The notes: a model not told the origin generated them from the letters alone. Shown: positions 10,534 to 18,914, counted from the stretch's first letter. The stretch is 64,000 bases of DNA from Phycisphaerales bacterium (GCA_020639075.1 JACKHI010000001.1:1178001-1242000); one strand, 5' to 3'. A program made the numbers and translations.

Positions 10534-11106
10534 TTAACCGCCGGCGCCGGCAAACGCCTTGCCTGCCTTGCGACGAATCTGCTCACCTTCGTATCGAACG
10601 CCCTTGCCCTTGTACGGCTCCGGCTTTCGTGCATCCTTGACATTCCGGGCGAACTGCCCGACCAACTGCTTGTCGATCCCTTCGATCGTCAGCCTGGCCG
10701 GCGTCTCATCGCCCTTCGCCTGCGGCACATCGATCGTCACTTTGATTCCCTGCGGAATCGGAAGCTTGATCTGATGCGAGTAGCCGACTGTCAGGTCGAG
10801 CGAATTGCCCGCGACGGCACAGCCGTAGCCCGTGCCGTACACTTCCATCTTCTGCTTGTAGCCTTCCGTCACGCCGACAATCATGTTGTTGACGAGCGCC
10901 CGCGTCAGGCCGTGAAACGCGCGTTGCTGCGCCGCGTCGCTGGACCGGTCAACGCAGACCTGTCCGCCATCGACGCTGACGGACACGCCGTGCGGATGCG
11001 TGAAATTCAGAGTCCCCTTCGGCCCCGTGACCGAAACGACGCGATTTTTCACGTCGATCTTCACACCGGAGGGGATCGCCACAGGTTTTTTGCCGATACG
11101 GGACAT
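10534..11106 (-). CDS. rplF: 50S ribosomal protein L6
   Basis: L6, 190 residues, near the factor-binding site and sarcin-ricin loop. It begins MSRIGKKPVAIPSGVKIDV and contains the two duplicated RNA-binding folds, the segment VGVTEGYKQKMEVYGTGYG at the domain junction, and the ending EPYKGKGVRYEGEQIRRKAGK that matches the conserved C-terminal arm. Located between rpsH and rplR as expected. Confidence 0.97.
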   Translation of the reverse strand: MSRIGKKPVAIPSGVKIDVKNRVVSVTGPKGTLNFTHPHGVSVSVDGGQVCVDRSSDAAQQRAFHGLTRALVNNMIVGVTEGYKQKMEVYGTGYGCAVAGNSLDLTVGYSHQIKLPIPQGIKVTIDVPQAKGDETPARLTIEGIDKQLVGQFARNVKDARKPEPYKGKGVRYEGEQIRRKAGKAFAGAGG

Positions 11107-11150
11107 CAGTCTTCAGCTTTCGTCAATTGCGACGCCGAACAAGTCAGCGC

Positions 11151-11546
11151 TTAGTACACTGTGCACAACAACTCGCCGCCGACGCGCTGCTCGCGACACT
11201 TGCGATCGCTCAGCACGCCCCGACTCGTGGACAATATGGCGATCCCGAGCCCGTTGAGCACCTGCGGAATCTCGTCAACACCCACGAAGAGGCGACGACC
11301 GCCCTTGCTCTCGCGCTTCAGCTCGTTCAGTACGATCTCGCCGCGCGGACCGTACTTCAATGCAACGCGGATCTTGCCCTGCACGCCGTCGTCGATCTCG
11401 TCGAAGCCCTCGATGAATCCCTCATCCTTCAGCACCTGGGCAATCGCACACTTCAGGTTGCTGCGCGGAATCATCACGTGCTTGGCCTTGTTACGGGCCG
11501 AGTTGCGAATTCGCGTCAGCATGTCAGCGACAGGGTCACTCCACAT
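11151..11546 (-). CDS. rpsH: 30S ribosomal protein S8
   Basis: S8 of the small subunit, 131 residues, binding the central 16S rRNA domain. It starts with DPVADMLTRIRNSARNK and ends with the conserved motif STSRGVLSDRKCREQRVGGELL. S8 is the autoregulator of the spc operon in E. coli; no matching leader was recognised here. 39 bp follow rpsN. Confidence 0.97.
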   Translation of the reverse strand: MWSDPVADMLTRIRNSARNKAKHVMIPRSNLKCAIAQVLKDEGFIEGFDEIDDGVQGKIRVALKYGPRGEIVLNELKRESKGGRRLFVGVDEIPQVLNGLGIAILSTSRGVLSDRKCREQRVGGELLCTVY

Positions 11547-11585
11547 CGATCATTATCCTTCGGCGCTAACGCCTTCGTCGTCTTC

Positions 11586-11771
11586 TTACCAGCTCGCCTT
11601 GCGCACGCCCGGGATCTTCCCTTCGTGCGCCAGATTCCGGAAACAGATCCGACACAACATGAACTTGCGATAGACCGCTCGCGGACGACCGCACACCTGG
11701 CATCGCGTATAGGCGCGCACCTTGAACTTGGGTTTTCGCAATGCTTTGACGATCAACGACGTCTTGGCCAT
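11586..11771 (-). CDS. rpsN: 30S ribosomal protein S14, zinc-binding (type Z)
   Basis: Short S14 of 61 residues, the zinc form used outside many proteobacteria. The zinc ligands are Cys24, Cys27, Cys40 and Cys43 (CQVC and CRIC). The tail FRNLAHEGKIPGVRKASW is the canonical end. It lies between rplE and rpsH. Having the C+ forms of both S14 and L36 suggests no shift to zinc-free paralogues at this locus. Confidence 0.97.
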   Translation of the reverse strand: MAKTSLIVKALRKPKFKVRAYTRCQVCGRPRAVYRKFMLCRICFRNLAHEGKIPGVRKASW

Positions 11772-11818
11772 AGGGCGTCTCGCTTCCGCCGGTCCATCCG
11801 GCGAGGTTTATCTCAAAC

Positions 11819-12379
11819 TCAGGCGGCCTTGTCCGCGTCCGTCTTGCGGAACGGCAGGCCCAGCCTCTGCAACAGTTCCCGCGCCTCGCGATCATTTCGC
11901 GCCGACGTGGCGAACGTGATGTTCATTCCCTGCTGGAACGTCACCTTGTCAGGATCAACTTCCGGGAAGATCGTCTGCTCCGTCACGCCCATGCTGTAGT
12001 TGCCGCGGCCGTCGAAGCTATTCGGGTTCAACCCGCGAAAGTCGCGAACACGCGGGATCGCCACGGCGATCAGGCGATCGAGAAACTCGTACATGCGCTT
12101 GCCGCGAAGCGTGACCTTCAGGCCGATGTCGTAGCCTTCGCGGAGCTTGAAGTTCGAAACGCTCTTCTTGGCCTTGCAGATGACGGGCTTCTGGCCGGCG
12201 ATCATCGACAGCTCTTTCAATGCCGTCGGGATGCGCGTCTTTTCCTGAATCGCGCCGCCGATGCCCATCGAGATCACGATCTTCTCGATCTTGGGAATCG
12301 CCATCGGATTCTTGATGCCCAGCTCCTGCTTTAACGCGGGAGCGATTTCGGTCTTGTATTTTTCTTGCAGTCGCGCCAT
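11819..12379 (-). CDS. rplE: 50S ribosomal protein L5
   Basis: L5, a 5S rRNA-binding protein, 186 residues from the ATG at 12379. Family markers are the start ARLQEKYKTEIAPALKQELG, the segment KIEKIVISMGIG, the loop VTLRGKRMYEFLDRLI, and GNYSMGVTEQTIFPEVD. In-frame starts upstream at 12415 (ATG) and 12445 (GTG) would add a Cys-containing leader, VRCPECVGVEA; they are not needed for the fold, but the open frame extends there. Confidence 0.95.
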   Translation of the reverse strand: MARLQEKYKTEIAPALKQELGIKNPMAIPKIEKIVISMGIGGAIQEKTRIPTALKELSMIAGQKPVICKAKKSVSNFKLREGYDIGLKVTLRGKRMYEFLDRLIAVAIPRVRDFRGLNPNSFDGRGNYSMGVTEQTIFPEVDPDKVTFQQGMNITFATSARNDREARELLQRLGLPFRKTDADKAA

Positions 12380-12480
12380 GGCTTCGACACCGACACATTC
12401 CGGGCAACGCACCATCGCATCGCCAGGGGTTGTTTTCACGGGCACGCCATCGCGTCACCCGATTGACTACTACGCTGGAC

Positions 12481-12834
12481 CTAGCTCGCCGACGACGCCT
12501 TCGCCTCGTCGAGCACGGTTCCGCCAACCGTCACGCGCCGCTTGGACGTCACTCGTCCGCGGCTGTCCTTCTGAATTTCAAATCGAACGCGCGAGCCGCG
12601 CCCCGTCTTCGGATCGACCGGCAGCACATTCGAAATGTGAATCGGCGCTTCCTTCTGAATGCGGCCGCCCTGCGGATTCTTCCGGCTAGGTCGCATGTGG
12701 CGATGGACGAGATTGACGCCCTCGATATACACGCGATCCTTCGTCGGCTCGACGCGCAGGATTTTCCCCTGCTGACCGCGATGCTCGCCGCCGATCACTT
12801 CAACACGATCGCCTTTTCGTACCTTTGCCGCCAT
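12481..12834 (-). CDS. rplX: 50S ribosomal protein L24
   Basis: L24, an early assembly initiator of the large subunit, 117 residues. The KOW motif is at the start (KVRKGDRVEVIGGEHRGQQG), followed by VNLVHRHMRPSRKNPQGG and the SNVLPVDPKTG strand. Only 3 bp separate its start from the rplN stop, so translation is probably coupled. Confidence 0.97.
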   Translation of the reverse strand: MAAKVRKGDRVEVIGGEHRGQQGKILRVEPTKDRVYIEGVNLVHRHMRPSRKNPQGGRIQKEAPIHISNVLPVDPKTGRGSRVRFEIQKDSRGRVTSKRRVTVGGTVLDEAKASSAS

Positions 12835-12837
12835 GAC

Positions 12838-13251
12838 TCAAATCACCTCGCTCGCCAGCGACACGATCTTCATGTAACCCTTGTCGCGCAGTTCGCGAGC
12901 GACGGCGCCGAAGATTCGGGTGCCGCGCGGGTTCTTCTCGTCGTCGATGATCACTGCCGCATTCGAATCGAATCGAACGTAGCTACCGTCCGGCCGGCGA
13001 ACCGGCGACTTCGTCCGAACGATGACGGCCTTCACTTTTCGGCGCGTCGATCGCTCCTTGCGGTTGTTGCCGACATAGTAGTCGCTGTTCGGCAACGCCT
13101 TCTTGACCGAACACACGACGATGTCGCCGACCGACGCCGTGCGACGCGTGAATCGCATCCGGCCCGTCGAACCGCCCAGCACGCGAATGACCAAGGCCTT
13201 CTTCGCGCCGGTATTGTCCGTGATGTCTACTACGCTCTCTTGTTGAACCAT
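12838..13251 (-). CDS. rplN: 50S ribosomal protein L14
   Basis: L14, which sits at the subunit interface and binds silencing factor RsfS in other bacteria. The start VQQESVVDITDNTGAKKAL and the end GAVARELRDKGYMKIVSLASEV are typical. At 137 residues it is ~15 longer than the usual 122; the extra residues lie in the loop around LPNSDYYVGNNRKERSTRR, between the second and third conserved blocks. Confidence 0.97.
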   Translation of the reverse strand: MVQQESVVDITDNTGAKKALVIRVLGGSTGRMRFTRRTASVGDIVVCSVKKALPNSDYYVGNNRKERSTRRKVKAVIVRTKSPVRRPDGSYVRFDSNAAVIIDDEKNPRGTRIFGAVARELRDKGYMKIVSLASEVI

Positions 13252-13266
13252 CGCCCAGCCGCTCCG

Positions 13267-13566
13267 TTATACCTGTTCCGTTCGGCGAATGATCCGCAGA
13301 AGCCGCCACGACTTCGTCTTGCTGATCGGCCGGCACTCGGAAATCTCGACCACGTCACCGACCTGGGCCTCGTTCTTCTCGTCGTGGGCGTGCAACACCA
13401 GGCGTCGTTGCATGTACTTGCCATATTTCGGATGCCGCAGCAACCGTTCGATCCGAACCTTGATCGTCTTGTCGCGCTTGCTTGTTTCGACCACACCGAT
13501 TCGCTTGCGGCGCATCGTGCGGGCAGTGGCGGCCGTCGCAGTACCAGTTGTTGCCGTGTCGCTCAT
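13267..13566 (-). CDS. rpsQ: 30S ribosomal protein S17
   Basis: S17, a primary 16S rRNA-binding protein with an OB fold, 99 residues. The markers are RKRIGVVETSKRDKTIKVRI, the HPKYGKYMQRRLVLHAHDE loop and VGDVVEISECRPISKTKSW. The first ~17 residues are Thr/Ala-rich and extra compared with most S17 proteins. It follows rpmC by 38 bp. Confidence 0.97.
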   Translation of the reverse strand: MSDTATTGTATAATARTMRRKRIGVVETSKRDKTIKVRIERLLRHPKYGKYMQRRLVLHAHDEKNEAQVGDVVEISECRPISKTKSWRLLRIIRRTEQV

Positions 13567-13604
13567 AACCTGTCGTCACTCACTTTGGCCCCGTCGCCGG
13601 GACG

Positions 13605-13862
13605 TTATGCTTTCGCCTTGCCGCTCTTCCGCGATCCAATCGATTCCATGTGATGCTGCTTCTGCTCGATATTGCCGACGTTTCGCTCGCTCAGCGTCGT
13701 CAGAACCCGCGCCACATCGCGCCGAGTCTTGCCCAACTGGGACGAGTCCTCCAGCTTCTCCGTCACTGCCTGGCTGCGCAGATCGAAGTAATGCCGGCGG
13801 AGCCGATCCAATTCCGTGTGCAATTCGTCCGTTTTGAGTTCCCGCAGGTCGGCTATCTTCAT
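13605..13862 (-). CDS. rpmC: 50S ribosomal protein L29
   Basis: L29, near the exit of the peptide tunnel, 85 residues. The start MKIADLRELKTDEL and the helix LDRLRRHYFDLRSQAVTEKL are the family pattern, with the second helix LGKTRRDVARVLTTLSERN. A ~20-residue basic tail after the core is longer than in most L29 proteins (usually ~65). Confidence 0.95.
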   Translation of the reverse strand: MKIADLRELKTDELHTELDRLRRHYFDLRSQAVTEKLEDSSQLGKTRRDVARVLTTLSERNVGNIEQKQHHMESIGSRKSGKAKA

Positions 13863-13880
13863 CGTTCTATCCTTCGACCC

Positions 13881-14300
13881 TTACAGACTCGGCAGTCGCT
13901 TCACGAAACGACATCGGTACGGCATCTTGTGCGCCACACGCGCCAATGCCGCTCGCGCAACGTCTTCCGGGATCTCGCCAATCTCGTAGAGAATCGTTCC
14001 GGGCTTCACGAGGGCGACCCAGTGGTCGACTTCGCCCTTGCCCTTACCCATACGCGTTTCCAGCGGTTTGCCGGTGATACTCTTGTGCGGAAAGATGCGG
14101 ATGAAGACGCGCCCCTGGCGAGCCAGGTAATGCGTCGCCGCCATACGACCCGCCTCGATCTGGCGCGCCGTGATTCGGCCGCCCTCGAGCACCTGCAATC
14201 CGAATTCGCCGTAGGCGACGCGATTGCCGCGTGTCGCATTGCCTCGCGTGTGACCGCGATGCATCTTTCGATATTTGACTCGGGCCGGAAGCATGGCCAT
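13881..14300 (-). CDS. rplP: 50S ribosomal protein L16
   Basis: L16, 139 residues, close to the A-site tRNA elbow. The start MLPARVKYRKMHRGHTRGNA, the segment GRITARQIEAGRMAATHYL and the loop RIFPHKSITGKPLETRMGKGKG are clear. The Arg in KRMGKG-type loop, a target of hydroxylation in E. coli L16, is within the conserved block. The start chosen keeps two extra residues (MA) before MLPARV. Confidence 0.97.
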   Translation of the reverse strand: MAMLPARVKYRKMHRGHTRGNATRGNRVAYGEFGLQVLEGGRITARQIEAGRMAATHYLARQGRVFIRIFPHKSITGKPLETRMGKGKGEVDHWVALVKPGTILYEIGEIPEDVARAALARVAHKMPYRCRFVKRLPSL

Positions 14301-14318
14301 GACGAACAGTCTCCTCGC

Positions 14319-15011
14319 TTATGCCCTTGCCCGGCGACCGCCGCGGCGAACCGGTTCCGCTTCGTCCACTTCGTTCCCATACTCGCCCTTGTAGAGCCAG
14401 ACGCGAATGCCGATGGCACCGTACGTCGTGTAACTCTCGGCGAATCCGTAATCCACATGCGCCTGCAACGTCTGAAGCGGAATCGAACCGCGCTTCTGCG
14501 TTTCAGTGCGGGACATTTCCGCACCGCCCAGGCGACCTTTCGCGATGATCTTGATGCCGAGCGCGCCGGCGGCCATCGCCGCGTCGCACTTCATCTTGAC
14601 CGCCCGGCGGAAGCTGCCGCGACGTCGCAGCTGAGCCGCGATGTCCAGCGCCACGAGCTGGGCGTTCATGTCGGGGTTCTTGATCTCGCGAATGTTGACG
14701 CTGACTTTTCGATCGATCAGGTCCTCGACCAGCTCGCGAAGCTTGTCCACTTCGGCGCCCTTGGGGCCGATGACCATGCCGGGGCGGGCCGTCGAGAGGA
14801 ACACTTTGACTTCGTCGCGCGTTCGCTCGATCTCGATCTTGCTGCAGCCGGCAAACGGCGGCGTGCGATTGAGCCGCTCATTGATCAGATCGCGGATCTT
14901 CTGATCCTCGATCAGGAATTCAGCAAACGCGGCCTTCGGGGCGTACCATCGCGATCGCCACGGCTCCGTGATGCCGACTCGAAATCCAGTTGGATGGACC
15001 TTTTGTCCCAT
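14319..15011 (-). CDS. rpsC: 30S ribosomal protein S3
   Basis: S3 of the small-subunit head, 230 residues, with a KH domain at the mRNA entry. It starts MGQKVHPTGFRVGITEPWRS, has the KH loop VFLSTARPGMVIGPKGAEVD and the C-terminal GRLGGAEMSRTETQKRGSIPL. It ends with a basic tail (RRGGRRARA). Four bp separate it from rplV. Confidence 0.98.
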   Translation of the reverse strand: MGQKVHPTGFRVGITEPWRSRWYAPKAAFAEFLIEDQKIRDLINERLNRTPPFAGCSKIEIERTRDEVKVFLSTARPGMVIGPKGAEVDKLRELVEDLIDRKVSVNIREIKNPDMNAQLVALDIAAQLRRRGSFRRAVKMKCDAAMAAGALGIKIIAKGRLGGAEMSRTETQKRGSIPLQTLQAHVDYGFAESYTTYGAIGIRVWLYKGEYGNEVDEAEPVRRGGRRARA

Positions 15012-15015
15012 TGCG

Positions 15016-15366
15016 CTAGTTCCTCGGTCCTTCGCTCACTGTGACCACAATATGACTCGTTCGCTTCAAGATCGGATGAGCGCGACCGCGATCCTTCGGT
15101 CGGAATCGCTTGATCGTCGGGCCTTCGTCGACCCGCGCTTCGTGCACGAACAGTTCGCGAACGTTCGCCTCCTGCTCGTCGGCGTCCGCCATTGCGGCCC
15201 GCAGCACCTTGTCCACCATCACGGCCGCTCGCTTCGGCGTGAACTTCAGGACGTCCAGCGCCTCGTTCACATGCCGATCCGCAATCAACTGCGTGACCAG
15301 TCGCGCCTTGCGGGGACTGATGCGTGCATATCGATGAATACTCGTAAAAGCAGTCTTATCTGCCAT
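15016..15366 (-). CDS. rplV: 50S ribosomal protein L22
   Basis: L22, 116 residues, lining the peptide exit tunnel. The markers are YARISPRKARLVTQLIADRH, the ALDVLKFTPKRAAVMVDKVL helix and the tunnel-loop region ending RFRPKDRGRAHPILKRTSHI. Its place between rpsS and rpsC is standard. Confidence 0.97.
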   Translation of the reverse strand: MADKTAFTSIHRYARISPRKARLVTQLIADRHVNEALDVLKFTPKRAAVMVDKVLRAAMADADEQEANVRELFVHEARVDEGPTIKRFRPKDRGRAHPILKRTSHIVVTVSEGPRN

Positions 15367-15399
15367 AACTCAATCCGTTCCGCGACGCCGAGCGCAAAA

Positions 15400-15669
15400 C
15401 TACTTCTTCTTCGTCTCAGTGTGGCTTCGGAAGGTTCTCGTCGGGCTGAACTCGCCGAGTTTGTGGCCCACCATATCCTCAGTCACGTACACTTTGTGAA
15501 AGATCTTGCCGTTGTGAACGTCGAACGTCTTCCCGACGAACTCCGGCGGAATCGTGCAGCGGCGCGCCCACGTCTTGATCGGCGCGCGATACCCCGCCGC
15601 CTCGGCCTTCATGACTTTCTCATAAAGCCGGGGGTCAACAAACGGTCCTTTTTTCAGACTTCTCGACAT
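15400..15669 (-). CDS. rpsS: 30S ribosomal protein S19
   Basis: S19, 89 residues, of the small-subunit head. It starts MSRSLKKGPFVDPRLYEKV and has the conserved block RRCTIPPEFVGKTFDVHNG and VTEDMVGHKLGEFSPTRTF. The 77-bp gap to rplB shows no other gene. Confidence 0.98.
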   Translation of the reverse strand: MSRSLKKGPFVDPRLYEKVMKAEAAGYRAPIKTWARRCTIPPEFVGKTFDVHNGKIFHKVYVTEDMVGHKLGEFSPTRTFRSHTETKKK

Positions 15670-15746
15670 CGTCTAACGTCCAAATCTGTCATGCCGGCCA
15701 TCGGCCGACTCGAATCACGCCGCGTTCCTGCGGCACGCGTATTGAC

Positions 15747-16616
15747 CTACTTCCGTCGCGGCATCGACACCTGCCCGTAACGAACGCTCTTGCGTCGTCG
15801 CAGGATCCGCCGATTGGATCGATTCCTCGGCTTTCGCGTCCGGCCGCCCTTGGCGAGCTTGCCCGTCGGGCTGCACGGATGGCGACCGCCGCCGCTTCGT
15901 CCTTCACCACCACCCATCGGGTGAGCGACCGGGTTCATCGACGTTCCGCGGTTGTGCGGCCGACGCCCCAGATGTCGCTTGCGCCCGGCCTTGCCGAGCG
16001 AGATATTCTTGTGATCGAGATTGCCGAGCTGACCAATCGTCGCCCGACACTCGACGCGAACCTGTCGCATTTCGCCGGACGGCAGAACGATCGTCGCCCA
16101 ATCGCCTTCACGGGCCACAAACCTCGCCGCACCGCCCGCCGAGCGGACGAGCTTACCGCCCTGACCCGCCGACATTTCGATGTTGTGAACGTCCATGCCC
16201 ACCGGCATGTCACGGAACGACATCGCGTTGCCGACCTTGGGTTCCACGCCCTTGCCGCTCATCACCTTGTCGCCGGCCTTCATGCCGTTCGGGGCGAGGA
16301 TGTAGCGGAATTCACCATCCGCGTACTCGACGAGCGCGATGAAGACGTTTCGATTCGGATCGTATTCGATCGCCTCGATCGTGCCTTCGATACCGTCCTT
16401 GCTCCGCTTGAAGTCGATCAGACGATAGAGCCGCTTGTGACCGCCGCCGCGAAAACGCGTCGTCGTCTTGCCCTGGTTGTTCCGACCGCCCTTCTTGACG
16501 AGCGGCTGCGTCAGCGACTTCTTCGGCCGACGACGCTTGTCCGTCAGCTCGGCATAGTCGTTAACGCTGGCGTTGCGTCGCCCCGGCGTTGTCTTGTTGT
16601 AGATTCGTACGCCCAT
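15747..16616 (-). CDS. rplB: 50S ribosomal protein L2
   Basis: L2, 289 residues, close to the peptidyl transferase centre. From the ATG at 16616 the protein begins MGVRIYNKTTPGRRNASVND; an in-frame start at 16664 would add 16 unconserved residues. Conserved blocks are the RFRGGGHKRLYR segment, the middle ILAPNGMKAGDKVMSG, and the C-terminal GTSMNPVAHPMGGGEGRSGG that carries the critical His of the active-site loop. Last gene of the S10 block before rpsS. Confidence 0.98.
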   Translation of the reverse strand: MGVRIYNKTTPGRRNASVNDYAELTDKRRRPKKSLTQPLVKKGGRNNQGKTTTRFRGGGHKRLYRLIDFKRSKDGIEGTIEAIEYDPNRNVFIALVEYADGEFRYILAPNGMKAGDKVMSGKGVEPKVGNAMSFRDMPVGMDVHNIEMSAGQGGKLVRSAGGAARFVAREGDWATIVLPSGEMRQVRVECRATIGQLGNLDHKNISLGKAGRKRHLGRRPHNRGTSMNPVAHPMGGGEGRSGGGRHPCSPTGKLAKGGRTRKPRNRSNRRILRRRKSVRYGQVSMPRRK

Positions 16617-16691
16617 CGGTCTATCCAATTCGACTTCGACGCGTGGCCGAAGCGGGCCGCCCAATCAAGAGCGCCCATCCGCGAATCCCTG

Positions 16692-17003
16692 TTAGAAAAG
16701 GTCGATGTGGTGCTCAGGTCGAAGAACGACCACCGCCTTTTTCCAAATCTTCGTCGTCCCCGACCGCCCGCGATACCGCCGCGTCTTGCCCCGCTGAATC
16801 GAGGTCCGGACACTGGCCACTCGCACACTGTAGATCTTCTCCACGGCATCGCGGATCTGGATCTTGTTCGCCTTCTCATGTACTTCGAAGGCATAGGCGC
16901 CGCCCCGCCCGGGGCGCGAACTCGTCGGCTGATGCGACGTCTTGCTCTGATGCGTGCCCTTCTCCGTCACGAGCGGCCGCCGAATGATGTTGTAAATATC
17001 CAT
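16692..17003 (-). CDS. rplW: 50S ribosomal protein L23
   Basis: L23, 103 residues, the chaperone and SRP docking site at the tunnel exit. The ATG at 17003 gives MDIYNIIRRPLVTEKGT, a family-typical start, 7 bp after the rplD stop; an in-frame upstream start would lie inside rplD. The FEVHEKANKIQIRDAVEKIY block and the TKIWKKAVVVLRPEHHIDLF end fit. An insert rich in Ser/Gly/Arg/Pro (residues ~19-34) is longer than usual. Confidence 0.95.
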   Translation of the reverse strand: MDIYNIIRRPLVTEKGTHQSKTSHQPTSSRPGRGGAYAFEVHEKANKIQIRDAVEKIYSVRVASVRTSIQRGKTRRYRGRSGTTKIWKKAVVVLRPEHHIDLF

Positions 17004-17010
17004 CGATCCG

Positions 17011-17649
17011 CTACTCCGACTTCGCTGCCGACAAACCGCTCGACAGGGCTGCAAAAGACTCGGGCGTGAACACCAGGCTGCGTGCCCGAAGGACGTCATA
17101 CGCGTTCACGTCACCCATGAGCTTGATGTCAACCTTCGGCAGGTTGCGCCCGCTCTTCACCAGGTTCTCGTTCGGCGCGTCGATCGCCACCAGGACGCCC
17201 TGCGGCGAACCCGCGGCCGACAGCAAACCGACCATTTTCTTCGTCTGCGGCTTTTCGAAGACCATGTCCTTCAGGATCTTTGCGGACCCTGACAGGGCCT
17301 TGGCGAGAATCGCCGAATCCCTCGCCAGACGGCGGGACTTGCGATTCAGCTTCTGCGAAAAGTCGCGATTCTTCTTGGCGAATGCGTGACCGCCGCCGAC
17401 GCGAACGGGGGTTCGAAGATTACCGGCTCGAGCACGGCCTGTGCCCTTCTGCCGATAGAGCTTCTTCGAAGCGCCGTGGACGTCCGCCCGACTCTTGGTC
17501 TGCACCGTTCCGACGCGCAGGTTGTTGCGGTACGCCACGATCGCCTGCTTGAGCAGGGAATAACGCACGCGACCGCCCAACAGATCCGGATCCAATCGCT
17601 CGGAGCCGACCTGCTTACCCGCCGCATCAATGATGGGAATCTCAATCAT
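17011..17649 (-). CDS. rplD: 50S ribosomal protein L4
   Basis: L4, 212 residues, with a tunnel loop. The loop SKKLYRQKGTGRARAGNLRT is diagnostic, followed by GGGHAFAKKNRDFSQKLNRK. In E. coli L4 represses the S10 operon by acting on its leader; the leader of rpsJ here has alternative hairpins (see 18847-18880), but there is no direct evidence for L4 control. ATG 17649 (IEIPIIDAAGKQVG) is preferred over in-frame starts at 17664 and 17685. Confidence 0.96.
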   Translation of the reverse strand: MIEIPIIDAAGKQVGSERLDPDLLGGRVRYSLLKQAIVAYRNNLRVGTVQTKSRADVHGASKKLYRQKGTGRARAGNLRTPVRVGGGHAFAKKNRDFSQKLNRKSRRLARDSAILAKALSGSAKILKDMVFEKPQTKKMVGLLSAAGSPQGVLVAIDAPNENLVKSGRNLPKVDIKLMGDVNAYDVLRARSLVFTPESFAALSSGLSAAKSE

Positions 17650-17712
17650 GACGACTCTACCCATCGAAAAGGGTCGCATCCGCACGCAGCGGCCGCGACC
17701 CCGATGATCCTT

Positions 17713-18363
17713 TTACTTCTTTGCCTTCGCTTGCGCGATAACCAGGTAACCGCCGTTCGGCCCCGGAACACCACCCTTAACAAGGAGAAGGTTTCGATCC
17801 TTGTCAACGGCGACCAACTTCTGATTGCGGGACGTCACGCGCTCGTGACCCATGTGCCCCGACATCTTCTTGCCCTTCTTAACACAACGGCCGAGACCAC
17901 GATTGCCGTGACCGCTGATGCTTCCGGGCGAGCGATGCTTACGCTCGACGCCGTGCGAGGCTTCCTGGCCGGCGAAGTTGTGACGCTTCATCGTGCCCTG
18001 GAATCCCTTGCCGATCGTCGTGCCGACGATATCCACATGACCGACTTCAAGCTCTTCGAAGATCCCGACCGTCACGACGTCACCGGCCTGCTTGCCCGAC
18101 GCTTCCGTCAGTCGAATTTCCCGCACGAATCGCTTGGGCTTCTGATTGGCTTTACGGGCATGACCGATCTCCGGTCGCGTGCAACGCGCAGGCTTCTTAT
18201 CCAGAAACCCGAGCTGCACAGCCTCATAGCCATCCGTATCCATCGTCTTGACCTGCAAGATCGAACACGGACCCGCCTGGATCACCGTGACCGGAATGGC
18301 ATTGCCATCGGCCGAGAAGATCCGAGTCATTCCGACTTTTGTTCCGAGGATCGCCGCCTTCAT
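17713..18363 (-). CDS. rplC: 50S ribosomal protein L3
   Basis: L3, 216 residues, an assembly initiator whose loop reaches the peptidyl transferase centre. From the ATG at 18363 the start is MKAAILGTKVGMTRIFSADG. The core has GTTIGKGFQGTMKRHNFAGQ, the Gln-containing loop (methylated by PrmB in E. coli), HGVERKHRSPGSISGHGNRG and KKMSGHMGHERVTSRN. Located between rpsJ and rplD. Confidence 0.97.
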   Translation of the reverse strand: MKAAILGTKVGMTRIFSADGNAIPVTVIQAGPCSILQVKTMDTDGYEAVQLGFLDKKPARCTRPEIGHARKANQKPKRFVREIRLTEASGKQAGDVVTVGIFEELEVGHVDIVGTTIGKGFQGTMKRHNFAGQEASHGVERKHRSPGSISGHGNRGLGRCVKKGKKMSGHMGHERVTSRNQKLVAVDKDRNLLLVKGGVPGPNGGYLVIAQAKAKK

Positions 18364-18512
18364 CTGGCAAAATCCCTGCCCGTGGTCGACGAAACTCGCC
18401 GCCACTACCGCGCACGATATTCACTCGAGCGCTTCTAACCACATTTTCGAATGGGTTGAAGAGAAGACCAAGCAGAGGAACCTGTCTCGACAAATGCGAG
18501 CGGGTTCGTGCC

Positions 18513-18821
18513 CTACGCCTTGATCTTGACAAACACGCCGGCCGGCACAACGAGCCGATTCAGCGCTTCAACCGTCCGCGCATTCGGTTCAAAGATGTCG
18601 ATCAGACGCCGGTGCGTCCGCATCTCGAACTGTTCGCGCGATTTCTTGTCAATATGCGGGCTGCGGAGCACTGTGTACCGCTCGATCCGTGTGGGAAGAG
18701 GAATCGGCCCCCGAACGCGGGCACTCGTGCGCTTCGCCTGATCGACGATCTCCAGCGCAGAGCCATCCAACGCTCGATGGTCATAGGCCTCCATCCGGAT
18801 ACGTATTCGATCGGTCGCCAT
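18513..18821 (-). CDS. rpsJ: 30S ribosomal protein S10
   Basis: S10, 102 residues, of the small-subunit head; also NusE in antitermination complexes. The family pattern is IRIRMEAYDHRALDGSALEI, the GPIPLPTRIERYTVLRSPHI loop and the end VPAGVFVKIKA. It is the first gene of the S10 block. A strong sigma70-type promoter lies 66-93 bp upstream, and the leader between them can form alternative hairpins next to the ribosome site GGGAG. Confidence 0.98.
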   Translation of the reverse strand: MATDRIRIRMEAYDHRALDGSALEIVDQAKRTSARVRGPIPLPTRIERYTVLRSPHIDKKSREQFEMRTHRRLIDIFEPNARTVEALNRLVVPAGVFVKIKA

Positions 18822-18846
18822 GTGCTTATCGTTGCTCCCGTTACCG

Positions 18847-18880
18847 CAAACGTCGCGTTTGTGCCTTCCGCAAACGCAGA
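18847..18880 (-). promoter_or_regulatory. rpsJ leader with mutually exclusive hairpins
   Basis: Read on the minus strand, the predicted leader holds three arms: GCGTTTG (18877-18871), CAAACGC (18861-18855) and CGTTTG (18852-18847). Arm 2 can pair with arm 1 (7 bp, 9-nt loop) or with arm 3 (6 bp, 3- to 4-nt loop), but not both. The second hairpin ends immediately before the ribosome-binding region of rpsJ. This is the shape of an autogenous control element; the ligand or protein is unknown. Confidence 0.45.
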
Positions 18881-18886
18881 CGGGTC

Positions 18887-18914
18887 ATACTACTATTGCG
18901 GCGGGGAGTGTCAA
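18887..18914 (-). promoter_or_regulatory. sigma70-type promoter of the S10 operon
   Basis: On the minus strand a perfect -35 box TTGACA (18914-18909) and a -10 box TAGTAT (18892-18887) are 16 bp apart. Transcription should begin near 18880, giving a leader of about 60 nt before the rpsJ ATG at 18821. It is the best match to the consensus in this part of the window and separates S10 operon control from fusA, which lies 281 bp upstream. Confidence 0.7.
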
